A stretch of 64,000 nt of DNA from Campylobacter sp. Lineage in GTDB: Bacteria; Campylobacterota; Campylobacteria; Campylobacterales; Campylobacteraceae. The stretch spans positions 248,001 through 312,000 of the forward strand of contig NZ_JAHZBQ010000003.1 in NCBI RefSeq assembly GCF_019423325.1. The letters run 5' to 3'. Shown here piece after piece: positions 52,801 to 61,732 of the stretch (positions are counted from its first letter, which is position 1; every line of letters begins with the position of its first letter). Below the pieces are notes generated by a model. The model did no database searches and had not been told where the DNA came from. It worked only from the letters and a program-made list of their open reading frames with translations. Made by a program: the position numbers and the translations under genes.

Positions 52801-53966
52801 CCTGGGCCAACCGGGATGTCGTGATCCTTCGCCCAGTTGATGAAATCCTGCACGATTACCATATAGCCCGAAAAATGCATGTTTTTGATAATGGCAAGCT
52901 CCTTTTCCAGGCGCTCGCGATAAATTTCGTGCTTGGCGGGATCGATAAATTTAAGACGCTCTTTAAGCCCCTCGCGGCACAGATGATCGAATAAAAAATC
53001 ATCGTTTGCAAAGCTATATCGCTCCGAGGGCTGCGGCAGCGAAAGCCCGAGCCTATCGGCGTATTCGATCGTAAATTTAAAATTCGGCGGCGTCGGCGCG
53101 TAGTCCTTCTCATCGAAGGCAAATTTGAGATTGCACTTTTGCACGATCTCGGCGGTATTTTCGATCACTTCGGGGATGTCCGCGAAAAGCCGCCTCATCT
53201 CCTCGTCGCTTTTTACGTAAAATTCCGAAACGACGTGTTTTAAGCGGTCGCCGTCGTTGATCGTCTTGCCCATCGAGATGCACTGATAGACGTCGTGGGC
53301 CTTGGCGCGATCCTTGCGCGAGTAGTGAGCGTCGTTAGTGGCGATGATCTTGACGCCGATTTCGCGCGAGAGGCGGATGAGGTCTTTATCGACGTTTAAT
53401 TGCTCGCCGATGCCGTGGCGCATTATCTCGAGATAAAAATCCTCGCCGAAAATTTCTTTATACTCGAGCGCCGCTTTTTTCGCCGCTTCATAGCCGCCCG
53501 CGCCTCGCTTTAAATTTCGCTCGCTTCTATTTAGATGAAATTCCACCTCGCCCGCTAGGCACGCCGAGGAGCAGATGAGTCCCTCGCTGCGCTCTTTTAA
53601 AATTTTTTTGTTGATCCTCGGGTAGTAGTAGAAGCCGTCTAAAAACGCGCGCGAGCTAAGATACATTAAATTTTTATAGCCCGTCTCGTTTTTGGCAAGC
53701 AGTATCAAGTGGTAGCGCTGGCGGTCGCTTTTATCGCCGATGTCATCGTGGTTGTGCAGGTAGGTCTCGATGCCGATGATCGGCTTGATGCCGTGCTTTT
53801 TCATCGTCTGATAAAAGTCTATCGCGCCGAACATATTGCCGTGGTCGGTGATCGCGCATGCCTTGGTGCCGCGGCTCTGTAAAAGCTCGGCGAGCTCGCT
53901 TACTTTATTCGCGCCGTCTAGCAGCGAATACTCGGTGTGAAGGTGCAGGTGGGTGTAGTCGCTCAT
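49821..53966 (-). CDS. dnaE: DNA polymerase III alpha subunit with duplicated OB-fold
   Basis: 1,381 residues, about 180 longer than typical DnaE. PHP domain at the N-terminus (HLHTEYSLLDG, ITDHGNMFG), catalytic palm with MPDIDVDFCQARRGE and the RGSAAGSICAYALRIT finger, GFNKSHAAAYSMI, and a helix-hairpin-helix near 860. From about residue 1016 come two related OB-fold units (VGRIEDLSTRMTKTGKKM and VGKIENVHTRTTKSGKQM, about 130 residues apart). A Gly/Arg/Ser-rich linker of about 45 residues follows, then a terminal domain. It is the replicative polymerase. Confidence 0.95.
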   Translation of the reverse strand: MSDYTHLHLHTEYSLLDGANKVSELAELLQSRGTKACAITDHGNMFGAIDFYQTMKKHGIKPIIGIETYLHNHDDIGDKSDRQRYHLILLAKNETGYKNLMYLSSRAFLDGFYYYPRINKKILKERSEGLICSSACLAGEVEFHLNRSERNLKRGAGGYEAAKKAALEYKEIFGEDFYLEIMRHGIGEQLNVDKDLIRLSREIGVKIIATNDAHYSRKDRAKAHDVYQCISMGKTINDGDRLKHVVSEFYVKSDEEMRRLFADIPEVIENTAEIVQKCNLKFAFDEKDYAPTPPNFKFTIEYADRLGLSLPQPSERYSFANDDFLFDHLCREGLKERLKFIDPAKHEIYRERLEKELAIIKNMHFSGYMVIVQDFINWAKDHDIPVGPGRGSAAGSICAYALRITDLDPIPYNLLFERFLNPSRISMPDIDVDFCQARRGEVIDYVIDQYGKFNVAQVATFGKLLARGVIRDVARVCDMPLSQADKMAKLIPDKLGITLTQAYDAEPKLKEFIDADPIAQQVWEFALGLEGLNRNAGMHAAGVVISNEPLWNKAPLFKQDKGEDARLVTQYTKNYLEDVDLIKFDFLGLKNLDVIDNAAKLVKRRYGRDIVWEEIDFNDHKTYETIQSGNTLGIFQIEGAGMQDLAMNLRPDRFEDIIAMISLYRPGPMDLIPDFIRIKHGELKASYIFPEIKEILEPTYGIIVYQEQVMQIVQKVGGFSLGDADLVRRAMGKKDEKKLAHMREQYLNGAKELGFDVAKADELFDLIMKFASYGFNKSHAAAYSMITFQTAYLKTYYPAEFMAALLTSEEGNTDKISKYIDEASRLGIGLLPPSINQSLRGFSVVDDENSKSGTSIIYGLGAIKGVGGAAIENILELQSEAKFQSIDDFASRVDNFRVNKKVIESLIYAGAMDCLGKSRLAMIQNMENILDVMKKITEIKKDAASSLFGEDEDMTSGMSVSFVDTDKEFPQGEILKFEQQTVGVYLSGHPLDDYKEEMEGIDYALSSAFSEIDGDSAEVLSVGRIEDLSTRMTKTGKKMGILNVLDLHGSFELAVFDNALKAIESLSPQERERPYAFMIKISKSAVGGAAYQLSFLSMMSLQNARDASFRPRAGVFLGENPLKAYAAQLGAITHTKSNEFDELVGEEDASVKILCVGKIENVHTRTTKSGKQMANVTVLDLSGSFEMSAFGDICDAVTALTDAELERPMAFWVRLSKNTSPYGGKYQIYLDEILTLDAAQNIDGYVPSKVRGSGGRERGGFNGSNFGSSRNFGSERGGGYGSGNFAERKGGFAAEDPVLKARKERETQRKNAQDFEFELSLGELSREKIYKIYHLAFCDTALKNTKRLILRIRNGSEVLVYPTEYIVSDSFTEKVREIIAA

Positions 53967-54289
53967 TTTAATCCTTTTTTCTGTTGGAGCGATTATATTA
54001 AATTCGGGCTTTAGAAACGGTCAAATTTAATGGAATTTTAGCTTAAATTTCAGCGCGAAATTTTACGAGCAAATTTTGTTACGGAATTTTACTTCGGAGG
54101 TTTTACATTCTGGATCTTGCGGATTAAATTTTGACAAAATTTTAAGCTTAAAATCCTGTGATGAAATTTTGCTATCGTAAAATTCCGCCTCGATGGAATT
54201 TTGGTTCAATATAGTTCCGCAAAATTTCACGACTTAAATCATCGTAAAATTTTGCGGTTTAAAATTCGAGCTTGCAAAGCCTTGCGGCT
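53967..54289. other. Non-coding spacer of repeated AAATTTT words
   Basis: No gene. The sequence repeats AAATTTT or GAATTTT followed by 6-8 mixed bases at roughly 13-base intervals, for example at about 54047, 54058, 54071 and 54085, and again further on. Same texture as 48.6-48.9 kb. Confidence 0.55.
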
Positions 54290-54970
54290 CTACGATCTTG
54301 AGAATTCCACGATCGCTTTGGCAAGCTCTCTAGTAGGATCGACGAAAATCTTATCGCTTTTGATTAATGGCAAAAATATCGGCAGCTCGGTGCAGGCAAC
54401 GACGTAAATATCAGCATCGATTTTGCCTAGCAAATTCTCAAAAGCCCCCACGTATTCGGCAGTCTTGCCCGCCTTAACGCCTTTGTAGATGCAATCCATC
54501 AAAACCGCTTGATTTTCTTCACCAAGCTCCACGCTGATTAGCCCCGCTTCTTTGAGCGGATCGTCGTAAATTTTAGCTTTTTTTGTACCAATAGTGGCTA
54601 GCACAGCGATTTCATGGGCGTTTGGATAATTTTTGCGGATCGCTTTTACGGTGACCTCAGCGATATGAATTAGCGGGATTTCCGCCGCAGCTTCTACATC
54701 GTCTGCGAAAAAATGCGCCGTGTTGCACGCCATCGCAAACGCCTTGCAGCCTGCATTTTTGAGCCTAACGGCGCTCTCGCTTAGGCGCGGAAGCGGATTT
54801 TCACCTTTGCCTAAGATAAATGCCGTGCGATCTTCAATCTGCGGATAGCTATCAATTACAAGCGGAATATTTTCTTGATCGCTGCTCGCCGCAGTCTCTT
54901 CTATGATCTTCATATACAGATCCGCACTCGCCAAAGGTCCCATTCCACCGATAATCCCAACTCTTTTCAT
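54290..54970 (-). CDS. Aspartate/glutamate racemase
   Basis: 226 residues. The start VGIIGGMGPLASADLY and the two catalytic cysteines in MACNTAH and VACTELP are those of PLP-independent amino-acid racemases of the aspartate racemase type. It interconverts L- and D-aspartate or glutamate. It lies 28 bases after the dicarboxylate/amino-acid symporter gene, so uptake of aspartate or glutamate may be linked to racemisation. Confidence 0.9.
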   Translation of the reverse strand: MKRVGIIGGMGPLASADLYMKIIEETAASSDQENIPLVIDSYPQIEDRTAFILGKGENPLPRLSESAVRLKNAGCKAFAMACNTAHFFADDVEAAAEIPLIHIAEVTVKAIRKNYPNAHEIAVLATIGTKKAKIYDDPLKEAGLISVELGEENQAVLMDCIYKGVKAGKTAEYVGAFENLLGKIDADIYVVACTELPIFLPLIKSDKIFVDPTRELAKAIVEFSRS

Positions 54971-54998
54971 AGCTCGTCCTTTCTAAATTTTAATTGGG

Positions 54999-56315
54999 TT
55001 AATTCTCCCACTTACTCATATCCATTTCGTTTTCGCTCTTTGCGACGTAGATCGACGCGACAACATCGCCCGTTACGTTCATCGAGGTTCGCCCCATATC
55101 CAAAATCGCATCAATGCCCAAAATCATTCCGTAAGCGATCGCTACGTTACCACTTACCTTGACGCCGATAGATTCGAGCACTAAAAGCAGCATCAGCGCA
55201 CCAGCTCCCGGAACTCCAGCAGTTCCAATCGCCGCAAGCATCGAAGTGATGATGATCGTGAGATAATGGCTGCTGTTTAGATCAATACCGCAAGCATTAG
55301 CGATAAAAAGTGTGCACACGCCCAAATATACGGTCGTACCGTTCATATTCACCGTAGCGCCCACAGGCAAAACAAAGCCGTAGATTGCCTTTGGAATGCC
55401 CATATCTTCGGCGGTTTGCATCGTAATAGGAAGCGTGCCGTTGGAGCTGCGGGTAACAAAAGCCGTAAGCATCGGCGGGCGCACTTTTTTAAGAAATTTA
55501 ATCGGGCTAACTCCGATAAGCATACAAATAACGCAATAAACCGCAAATACTTGGATCGCAAGTCCCACGTATAGGGTAATCGTGACGTTTAGTAGCGAAC
55601 TAAAAGCCTCGATACCGCTTTTATTAAACACTACAAACATTAGCGCAAAAACGCCGATTGGTGCGTATTGCATCACCCAGTGCACGACCTTAAACATAAT
55701 CTCGCTCATTCCGTCGAAAAAATTATAAACCGTATCGGCGGAGCTTTTGATACGCGCGTCGCTACTATCGCGGCAAAACGCAAGCCCCACGCCGAAAAAT
55801 AAGCAAAACGCGATGATCGGCAAAATTTCGCCCTTGGCTATGGAATCAAAAGGATTCGTAGGAATTATATTAAGCAAAATTTTACTCATACTAGGCGCGT
55901 TCGCTGCCTTTTCGACAGCCTTGGACGCATCGCTTAGATCAAGCCCGCTACCTGGAGAAAATATAAACGCACACGCTAGGCCGATGACGATCGCAAAAAG
56001 CGTAGTTATAGCGTAAAATATGATCGCCTTAACGCCTACTTTGCCCAGGTGCGCGGGCGAGATGCTGCTCGTGCCCACGATGAGCGAGCAGATGATGATC
56101 GGCACCATAATCATCTTTAAAAGTCTCACGAAAAGATCTCCCAAAGGCGTTAAAATCGCCACCCACGTGGTATCACCCACCGGCATATTTTTAGGTAGTA
56201 ACATACCAATCGCAGAGCCCAACACTAAAGCGATAATGATGCGCCAAAGCAAGCTTGAGTTAAAATAAAAGGCTAAAATTCCGCCTTTTTTCGTTTGATT
56301 TTCTGACATGGACAT
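54999..56315 (-). CDS. Dicarboxylate/amino-acid:cation symporter (DAACS family)
   Basis: 438 residues with about eight membrane helices. Signature pieces are TRSSNGTLPITMQ (the SSxxTLP re-entrant loop), NMNGTTVYLG for cation and substrate binding, and TSMLAAIGTAGVPGAG. It imports glutamate, aspartate or C4-dicarboxylates with Na+ or H+. First of a two-gene unit with the racemase. Substrate choice is inferred from the neighbour. Confidence 0.92.
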   Translation of the reverse strand: MSMSENQTKKGGILAFYFNSSLLWRIIIALVLGSAIGMLLPKNMPVGDTTWVAILTPLGDLFVRLLKMIMVPIIICSLIVGTSSISPAHLGKVGVKAIIFYAITTLFAIVIGLACAFIFSPGSGLDLSDASKAVEKAANAPSMSKILLNIIPTNPFDSIAKGEILPIIAFCLFFGVGLAFCRDSSDARIKSSADTVYNFFDGMSEIMFKVVHWVMQYAPIGVFALMFVVFNKSGIEAFSSLLNVTITLYVGLAIQVFAVYCVICMLIGVSPIKFLKKVRPPMLTAFVTRSSNGTLPITMQTAEDMGIPKAIYGFVLPVGATVNMNGTTVYLGVCTLFIANACGIDLNSSHYLTIIITSMLAAIGTAGVPGAGALMLLLVLESIGVKVSGNVAIAYGMILGIDAILDMGRTSMNVTGDVVASIYVAKSENEMDMSKWEN

Positions 56316-56558
56316 CTCCCTGCACTAAGAATTTTAACGGAATTCTACCGCAACTTGCCATAAAATAAAATTTAATCGGTCGCCAAATGAAAGTTAAATT
56401 TGAAAATTCAATCGCGAGCTTGCCGCATTTTAAAGCTGAAATTATGCGGCAAGCTTTGTCTTTTGAAGTTATGAAGCGAAATTTCAAAGGAAAAACGACG
56501 CATGAAATTTATAGAATTTTGCGGATTTTGATGTAGTGAAAAGCAAAAAATTTTGTGG

Positions 56559-56635
56559 TGGTGGGCTCACTAGGACTTGAACCTAGGACCATCCGGTTAT
56601 GAGCCGGATGCTCTAACCAACTGAGCTATGAGCCC
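56559..56635 (-). tRNA. tRNA with CAU anticodon (Met or Ile2)
   Basis: A complete 77-base cloverleaf on the minus strand with encoded CCA. Acceptor arms GGGCTCA and TGAGCCC, D-arm AGCTCAGTTGGTTAGAGC, anticodon stem CATCCGG/CCGGATG around loop CTCATAA (anticodon CAT), and T-arm with GTTCAAGTC. Lacking an initiator-type acceptor mismatch, it is elongator Met or lysidine-modified Ile2. The rest of 56316-56766 shows no gene. Confidence 0.93.
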
Positions 56636-56766
56636 GCCAGCGGTAAAAAAGAAATGTGATTTTACAAAAATAATCTTAAAACGGCGTTAAATTTTAGCCG
56701 CGTAATTTTATGACGCCTAGCTCTGCCCAAATCGTGACTAAGCTTCGGTGCCTTGCTATAAAACGC

Positions 56767-57213
56767 TTACCCATATAAATTTTTCCATGGTAATTCTACG
56801 TCCGGTTCCTTATTGCGACGGATGCAGATCTTATCCACGGGATTAAAGATTGTATGTAAAGATTTAGCAAGCACGATAGCGCCTGGAATTCCGATGATAG
56901 TGACGAACTGGACAATAACAGCAACAAGTCCTACGATATATAGCCAAATACCGAAAAGCAGGATATAAACGACCTTAACGATAGTCGCGTAAGCATGATA
57001 GCTCTTACGCAGAGCTCCGCCGGATGGATTATTCTTTTTACGCACCATATAGTAACTGAAGGGCAAAAACAGGAATTTGCCGTATTCCATAAGACCTAAC
57101 CCCACGGGAGCGGTCACGACTAAAATGGTAAGGATCAAACCCGATAGATAAGCTAAGATAGCTAAAATCCAACCACCTAGAAAAAACCAAATAATGTTGC
57201 CTAGAATACGCAT
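56767..57213 (-). CDS. YccF-family inner-membrane protein
   Basis: 148 residues with two YccF units: NIIWFFLGGWILAILAYLSG and, after a central basic loop (VRKKNNPSGG), a second unit with VVYILLFGIWLYIVGLVAVIV and FVTIIGIPGAIVLAKSL. Four to five membrane spans. Function of the family is unknown. It stands alone, just downstream of the tRNA in the opposite direction of reading order. Confidence 0.82.
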   Translation of the reverse strand: MRILGNIIWFFLGGWILAILAYLSGLILTILVVTAPVGLGLMEYGKFLFLPFSYYMVRKKNNPSGGALRKSYHAYATIVKVVYILLFGIWLYIVGLVAVIVQFVTIIGIPGAIVLAKSLHTIFNPVDKICIRRNKEPDVELPWKNLYG

Positions 57214-58055
57214 ATCTTACCTCTTTATAAATTTATGTAAATCAAGCAAACCGCCTGCCTCGAGTGGCTAGCACAGCCTCTCATTCGTTTTATGGGTGTT
57301 TTCGCAGCTCGCGCGAAAAGGCGCGCCGAAGCGCTATGGCGCAGCAAAACGCTAAAACGTGCCGAAACGCTAAGAGATACTAAGGCGCACCCCCTTTAGT
57401 GCGACGCGCCCACGCCTGCGGCTATGGCGTGCAAAACGAGCCTTATGCATGCAAACCACCGTACGCAAAACAACTGCGGAATGATAGGGGGGGCAGTTAA
57501 CGATTGGTAACAAGCACTTTTGCGCGATAAAATTTTGCCACGCAAATGGCTATGGCAAGGGAGTTTGCAAAATTTAAAATTTATTTTGAAAAAGTTAGGA
57601 ATTTTAAAATTTTAACGCTAGGATTTTGAAAAATTTTATAAATTTTTATGAATTTTGCGAACCAAAATTTTAAAATTTTTACGGTACAACAAAGTGAATT
57701 CTTAAAATTTTGCTATAGCTTTTAGTGTAAAATCTTCCTAATTGGGATACAAGATAGAAATTCCAAATCAAATTTTCGCGACGTGAAGCGCTTCCTTAAT
57801 TATGAATTTAAAATTTTACACTTGAAATTTCCACGCTACACAGTACGGCATATTTCTGCCGAGATAAAATTCGCAAGCAAAATTCCAACCTCGCAAACCC
57901 AAAAGCATACAACAATTATTTCTTGAAATTTCAGCACCGCTTGCCCGTAGACAAATATCGCGTTACTTTATGAAATTTCGGCCTCACGACGCAAGCTCCT
58001 CGCACTGCAAACTCGCTTCGTGCTCTCGCCATAGCCGCGATCTGTCCGCATGCCG
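57214..58055. other. Non-coding region with GC-rich inverted repeats and a seven-G tract
   Basis: No gene. 57290-57430 is rich in repeated CGCTATGGCG/CGCTAAAACG words; GGCGCAC and GTGCG(AC)GCGCC near 57383-57412 can form a hairpin. A run of seven G occurs at about 57487-57493. From about 57530 the sequence turns into AAATTTT words, including TTTTAAAATTTT palindromes. Confidence 0.5.
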
Positions 58056-59399
58056 CTATGGCGTCTCGTCGCCGTCTTGGTCTTGAAGCGCGTCCGCTTC
58101 GCCCTCCGTCGCAATCGCCTCGAGGCTTAAAATTTCATCGACATCCTCCAGCTGGGCTACGCCGCTTCCTGCGATGCTTCTGATGCTTGCGTGCATCGCG
58201 ATCGCTCCATCTCGCGCACGCGCTATCTGTTTTTCGCGCTGTTTCCAGATGCGCTCCATCGCGTTGCGCTCCTTATTTAGGCTCTCTTGCATGCTGACGA
58301 ATGCCGAGACGATCGTCTTTATCTGGTTGGCAAACTCGGGCGAGGTCAGATAGTCGTAGAGCATCGCCGTTTTGCTATCTTGATTTTGCCCCGATCTTTT
58401 GGCAAACGCAAGCGCCACGACGTGTTCGCGCAAAACGGCGCAAAGCCCCTTAAATTCCTCAAACGAGCAGATCCAGATGCTAGGATCGCTCGGCGCCTGG
58501 TGCAGCCTAGGGCTGTGAGGCGGCATCTGCTCGGTGACGATAACGCCGATCTGCGCGCCCTCGCCTATCATATCATCTTTGAGTTTGTCGATCCATTTGG
58601 GCTCGAAGCTTTTCGTGCGCTTGCTCTCATATAAAATTTTACCGCAGCCCGCAAACTCCCTCGTATGCACCATCTGCACGCAGTCTGCGCCGCGCGCGCC
58701 CTTTTTGACCTCATCTATCTCGTCCAAAGGAAAGTTTAGCCGCAGATACTCCTGCAGCGCAAGCTCCTGCACCTCGCCCTGAAGCTGCTGCGAGCCCACT
58801 TCCGAGCGACGCTTAAGCTCGTTTATTTGGCCGATTAGGCTTTGGATCTGCTCATCTTTTTGGCGGAATTTCAGCTCGTTTTCCTGCGAAATTTGCTTCG
58901 AAAGCCGCTCACGCTCTTGGTTTACGCGGTTGGTTAGCTCGATCTCGGATTTGGCTTTATTCTCGGCCTCAAGCTCGCTAAATTTACGCTTTTGCGCCTC
59001 CATTTCAGCCTTTATTAAATTTAGCTCGGAAATTCTTTGTGATTTTTCTTGCAGTTCCTTTTGTAAAATTTCAAATTTCGCCGCGTTTTCGCTCTCGATC
59101 TGAGATTTTGCGAGCGCTAAAATTTTCTCCCGCTCGCTGTTTAGCGCAGAATCGGTCGCCGCTTTTACGCGCTGCTCGAAGGCGTTTTCCTTCGCTTGCA
59201 GCTGCGCCAGATGCTTCGCGTACTCCTCGCGCTTAGCGGCGATCTCGGCTTCAAATTTAAGCGTGGCTTCGTTTTGCTGCTGCTGCCACTTTCGCTTCTG
59301 CTGCAAAATTTCATCTTCAAATTTAGCCTTGATATCGCGCTGCAGCGCCTCGTCTATATCGATCTGAAAGCCGCAGTGCGGGCACTTTACGTTAGCCAT
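58056..59399 (-). CDS. DUF2130-family coiled-coil protein with nuclease-like C-terminus
   Basis: 447 residues. N-terminal zinc-ribbon start (VKCPHCGFQID) followed by a long charged coiled coil from about 25 to 205, then a domain with RGADCVQMV and ILYESKRTKSFEPKWI, whose E-x-K pattern resembles restriction-like nucleases, and a second helix-rich end. Family role unknown; DNA or phage-related roles have been suggested by the fold. It overlaps putP by eight bases. Confidence 0.82.
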   Translation of the reverse strand: MANVKCPHCGFQIDIDEALQRDIKAKFEDEILQQKRKWQQQQNEATLKFEAEIAAKREEYAKHLAQLQAKENAFEQRVKAATDSALNSEREKILALAKSQIESENAAKFEILQKELQEKSQRISELNLIKAEMEAQKRKFSELEAENKAKSEIELTNRVNQERERLSKQISQENELKFRQKDEQIQSLIGQINELKRRSEVGSQQLQGEVQELALQEYLRLNFPLDEIDEVKKGARGADCVQMVHTREFAGCGKILYESKRTKSFEPKWIDKLKDDMIGEGAQIGVIVTEQMPPHSPRLHQAPSDPSIWICSFEEFKGLCAVLREHVVALAFAKRSGQNQDSKTAMLYDYLTSPEFANQIKTIVSAFVSMQESLNKERNAMERIWKQREKQIARARDGAIAMHASIRSIAGSGVAQLEDVDEILSLEAIATEGEADALQDQDGDETP

Positions 59400-60900
59400 T
59401 TTTACTTCCCAAACTCTGCTCTTTCATCTTTTCAAATTCCTGAGAAATTTGCGCGGCATTAGGCTCATCCGCCATCTTATCGAGCACGGAGTTGTAGCGA
59501 TTTACGAGCAATATCGCAAGCGCCGAAAAGCAAAAGCCCGGCAGTAGCTCATAAACGATCGCCGAAAGCCCCGATAAGATCCAGCAAATGACCGTAATAC
59601 CGCCCACGAGCATACCCACCAAAGCAGAGAGCGCGCTCATCTTTTTAGAATACAGGCTGAAAAGCAGCACCGCTCCAAAGCTCGCGCCAAATCCCGCCCA
59701 AGCGTTACCCACGACGTTTAGCACCGTATCGTTTGAGCCGAACGCCAAGATCGCGGCGAGCGCGGCGATGATCACGACGGCGATACGGCTACTTAGCGTC
59801 TGTGTGCGCTCGCTCACCTCTTTTTTATAAAACGCGAAGATAAAATCCTTCGTAACGGCGCTCGCGCTTACCAAAAGCTGGCTTGAGATGGTGCTCATAA
59901 TCGCCGCCAGCACCGCAGAGATTATGACGCCTAAGATAAATGGGTGAAAGAAAATTTTACCGAGCTCTAGGAAAATTTTTTCGGGATCGTCTATGCTAAG
60001 ACCTTTTTGCGAAAAACACACAAAGCCGATCAGGCCGCTAAGCATCGCGCCTACTAGTCCTAGCACCATCCACGAAATTCCGATGCGGCGCGCGCTATCA
60101 AGCTCGCGCGAGCTTCTAATCGCCATAAAGCGCACTATGATATGCGGCTGTCCGAAGTATCCGAGCCCCCAAGCAAGCAGACCCAAAACGCCCAAGAAGC
60201 TTTGATTGTAAAATAGATCGAGGTGACTCGCGCCGTATAGCCGCACCTGCGCAAAAAAGGAGCTGTCCGCAGGGATCTGCAGCGCGCGGTAAGAAAATAG
60301 AGGGATCAAAATAAGCACCGCAAACATCAGTGCGCCCTGAAATGCGTCGGTGATCGCGACGGCCTTAAATCCGCCGAAAAAGGTATAAAACACGACGATT
60401 AAGATCGTAGCGACCGCACCGTATGTAAAATTTAGCCCGAAAAAGCTCTCAAAGGTCTTGCCGCCCGCGATGATGCCGCTGCTAACGTAGAGCGTAAAAA
60501 ATATGATGATCAAAAGCCCGGAGATGATGCGAAGCGTCTTGGTGCGGTCTTTGAAGCGGTTTTCTAAAAAATCAGGGATCGTGACGCTGTCGCTTGCTAC
60601 CTCGGTGTAAATTCTAAGCCTTTTTGCAAGAAATTTATAATTGCACCACGCGCCCACGCAAAGTCCTAGGGCGATCCAGATATTGCAAATCCCCGTTGCG
60701 AACATCGCGCCCGGCACCCCCAAAAGCATCCAGCCGCTCATATCGCTAGCGCCCGCGCTAAGCGCCGTTACGAATGGGCCCAAGCGGCGATTATCGAGCA
60801 GATACTCGCTTAAGCTCGCATTCTTGTCATAATAATACCTACCTATAAAAATAAGCGCGCCGAAATATATCGCGATTGCGCAATAGGTCCAAAAGCTCAT
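59392..60900 (-). CDS. putP: Sodium/proline symporter
   Basis: 502 residues with about 13 membrane helices, SSS family. Marks are SDMSGWMLLGVPGAMFATG early, GFKAVAITDAFQGALMF, LLAWGLGYFGQPHIIVRFMAIRS and SAVLAAIMSTISSQLLVSAS (Na2-site helix). It imports proline with Na+. No putA is present here. Proline is a known fuel for campylobacters. Transcribed away from the ABC importer at 61028. Confidence 0.93.
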   Translation of the reverse strand: MSFWTYCAIAIYFGALIFIGRYYYDKNASLSEYLLDNRRLGPFVTALSAGASDMSGWMLLGVPGAMFATGICNIWIALGLCVGAWCNYKFLAKRLRIYTEVASDSVTIPDFLENRFKDRTKTLRIISGLLIIIFFTLYVSSGIIAGGKTFESFFGLNFTYGAVATILIVVFYTFFGGFKAVAITDAFQGALMFAVLILIPLFSYRALQIPADSSFFAQVRLYGASHLDLFYNQSFLGVLGLLAWGLGYFGQPHIIVRFMAIRSSRELDSARRIGISWMVLGLVGAMLSGLIGFVCFSQKGLSIDDPEKIFLELGKIFFHPFILGVIISAVLAAIMSTISSQLLVSASAVTKDFIFAFYKKEVSERTQTLSSRIAVVIIAALAAILAFGSNDTVLNVVGNAWAGFGASFGAVLLFSLYSKKMSALSALVGMLVGGITVICWILSGLSAIVYELLPGFCFSALAILLVNRYNSVLDKMADEPNAAQISQEFEKMKEQSLGSKNG

Positions 60901-61027
60901 CGTTGCCTCCTTTTAAAAAAGCTAATTTTACTCTATTTCAAATAAAATTTTACTTTCGGAATTTAGCCAGATTTTAACGAAATTTTAGTATTCTTGCCGT
61001 TTAAATTTTAAGAAAAAGGCGCCTTGG

Positions 61028-61732
61028 TTGAACGAGAAAATTTTAAAGGTCGTATTTGTTTTGACTGTAATCGCCGTGGGGCTTTATTTCACTTATCCCG
61101 AACTGAGCGAAGCGCAAAAAATTTCATACGCCAAAAGTTACGGCATCACTCTTATTTTGACCTCCGGCGGCATTGTGATCGGTATCGCATTAGGATTTAT
61201 GCTGGCATTTTTAAAATTTCTAAACAATAAATTTCTAAGCTTCATTATCGACGAATACGTAGATATCATCCGCGGAACTCCAATCGTTATCCAGCTTATG
61301 GTGTTCGTGTTTATTATCTTTGCTACGTGGAGCAATAATATCGCAGCTGCAATCTTTGCGCTGGGGCTTAATAGCTCAGCCTACGTCGCGGAGATCGTAC
61401 GCAGCGGCATAAACAGCGTCGATCGCGGCCAGATGGAAGCTGCGCGCGCGATGGGGCTAGGCTACGGCACGGCGATGAAAGAGATCGTCTTTCCGCAGGC
61501 GATAAAAAACATTTTGCCCGCGCTTGCGAATGAGTTTATTAGCCTTTTTAAAGAAACCTCGGTCGTGGGTCTCGTAGCAATTACCGATCTTACGTTTTTT
61601 TCAAAAAGCATGCAGGCGGCACTTTATACCGTCCAGCCGATACTTTTTGCCGCAGTGCTTTACTATGCAAGCGTGAAATTTTTCTCGTTTTTAGTAAAAA
61701 TGCTAGAAAGTAGGTTAAACCGCAATGATTGA
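61028..61732 (+). CDS. Amino-acid ABC transporter permease (second system)
   Basis: 234 residues from a TTG start. About five membrane helices with the EAA-type loop MEAARAMGLGYGTAMKEIVFPQAIKN and DIIRGTPIVIQLMVF in HisM/GlnP style. The stop overlaps the ATPase start by eight bases. Permease, ATPase, binding protein in this order make a complete polar amino-acid importer. Confidence 0.9.
   Translation: MNEKILKVVFVLTVIAVGLYFTYPELSEAQKISYAKSYGITLILTSGGIVIGIALGFMLAFLKFLNNKFLSFIIDEYVDIIRGTPIVIQLMVFVFIIFATWSNNIAAAIFALGLNSSAYVAEIVRSGINSVDRGQMEAARAMGLGYGTAMKEIVFPQAIKNILPALANEFISLFKETSVVGLVAITDLTFFSKSMQAALYTVQPILFAAVLYYASVKFFSFLVKMLESRLNRND

Noticed and set aside
57487..57493. Seven-G tract as a phase-variation switch
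   Set aside because: Too short for typical campylobacterial phase variation (eight or more) and not in or right before a gene.
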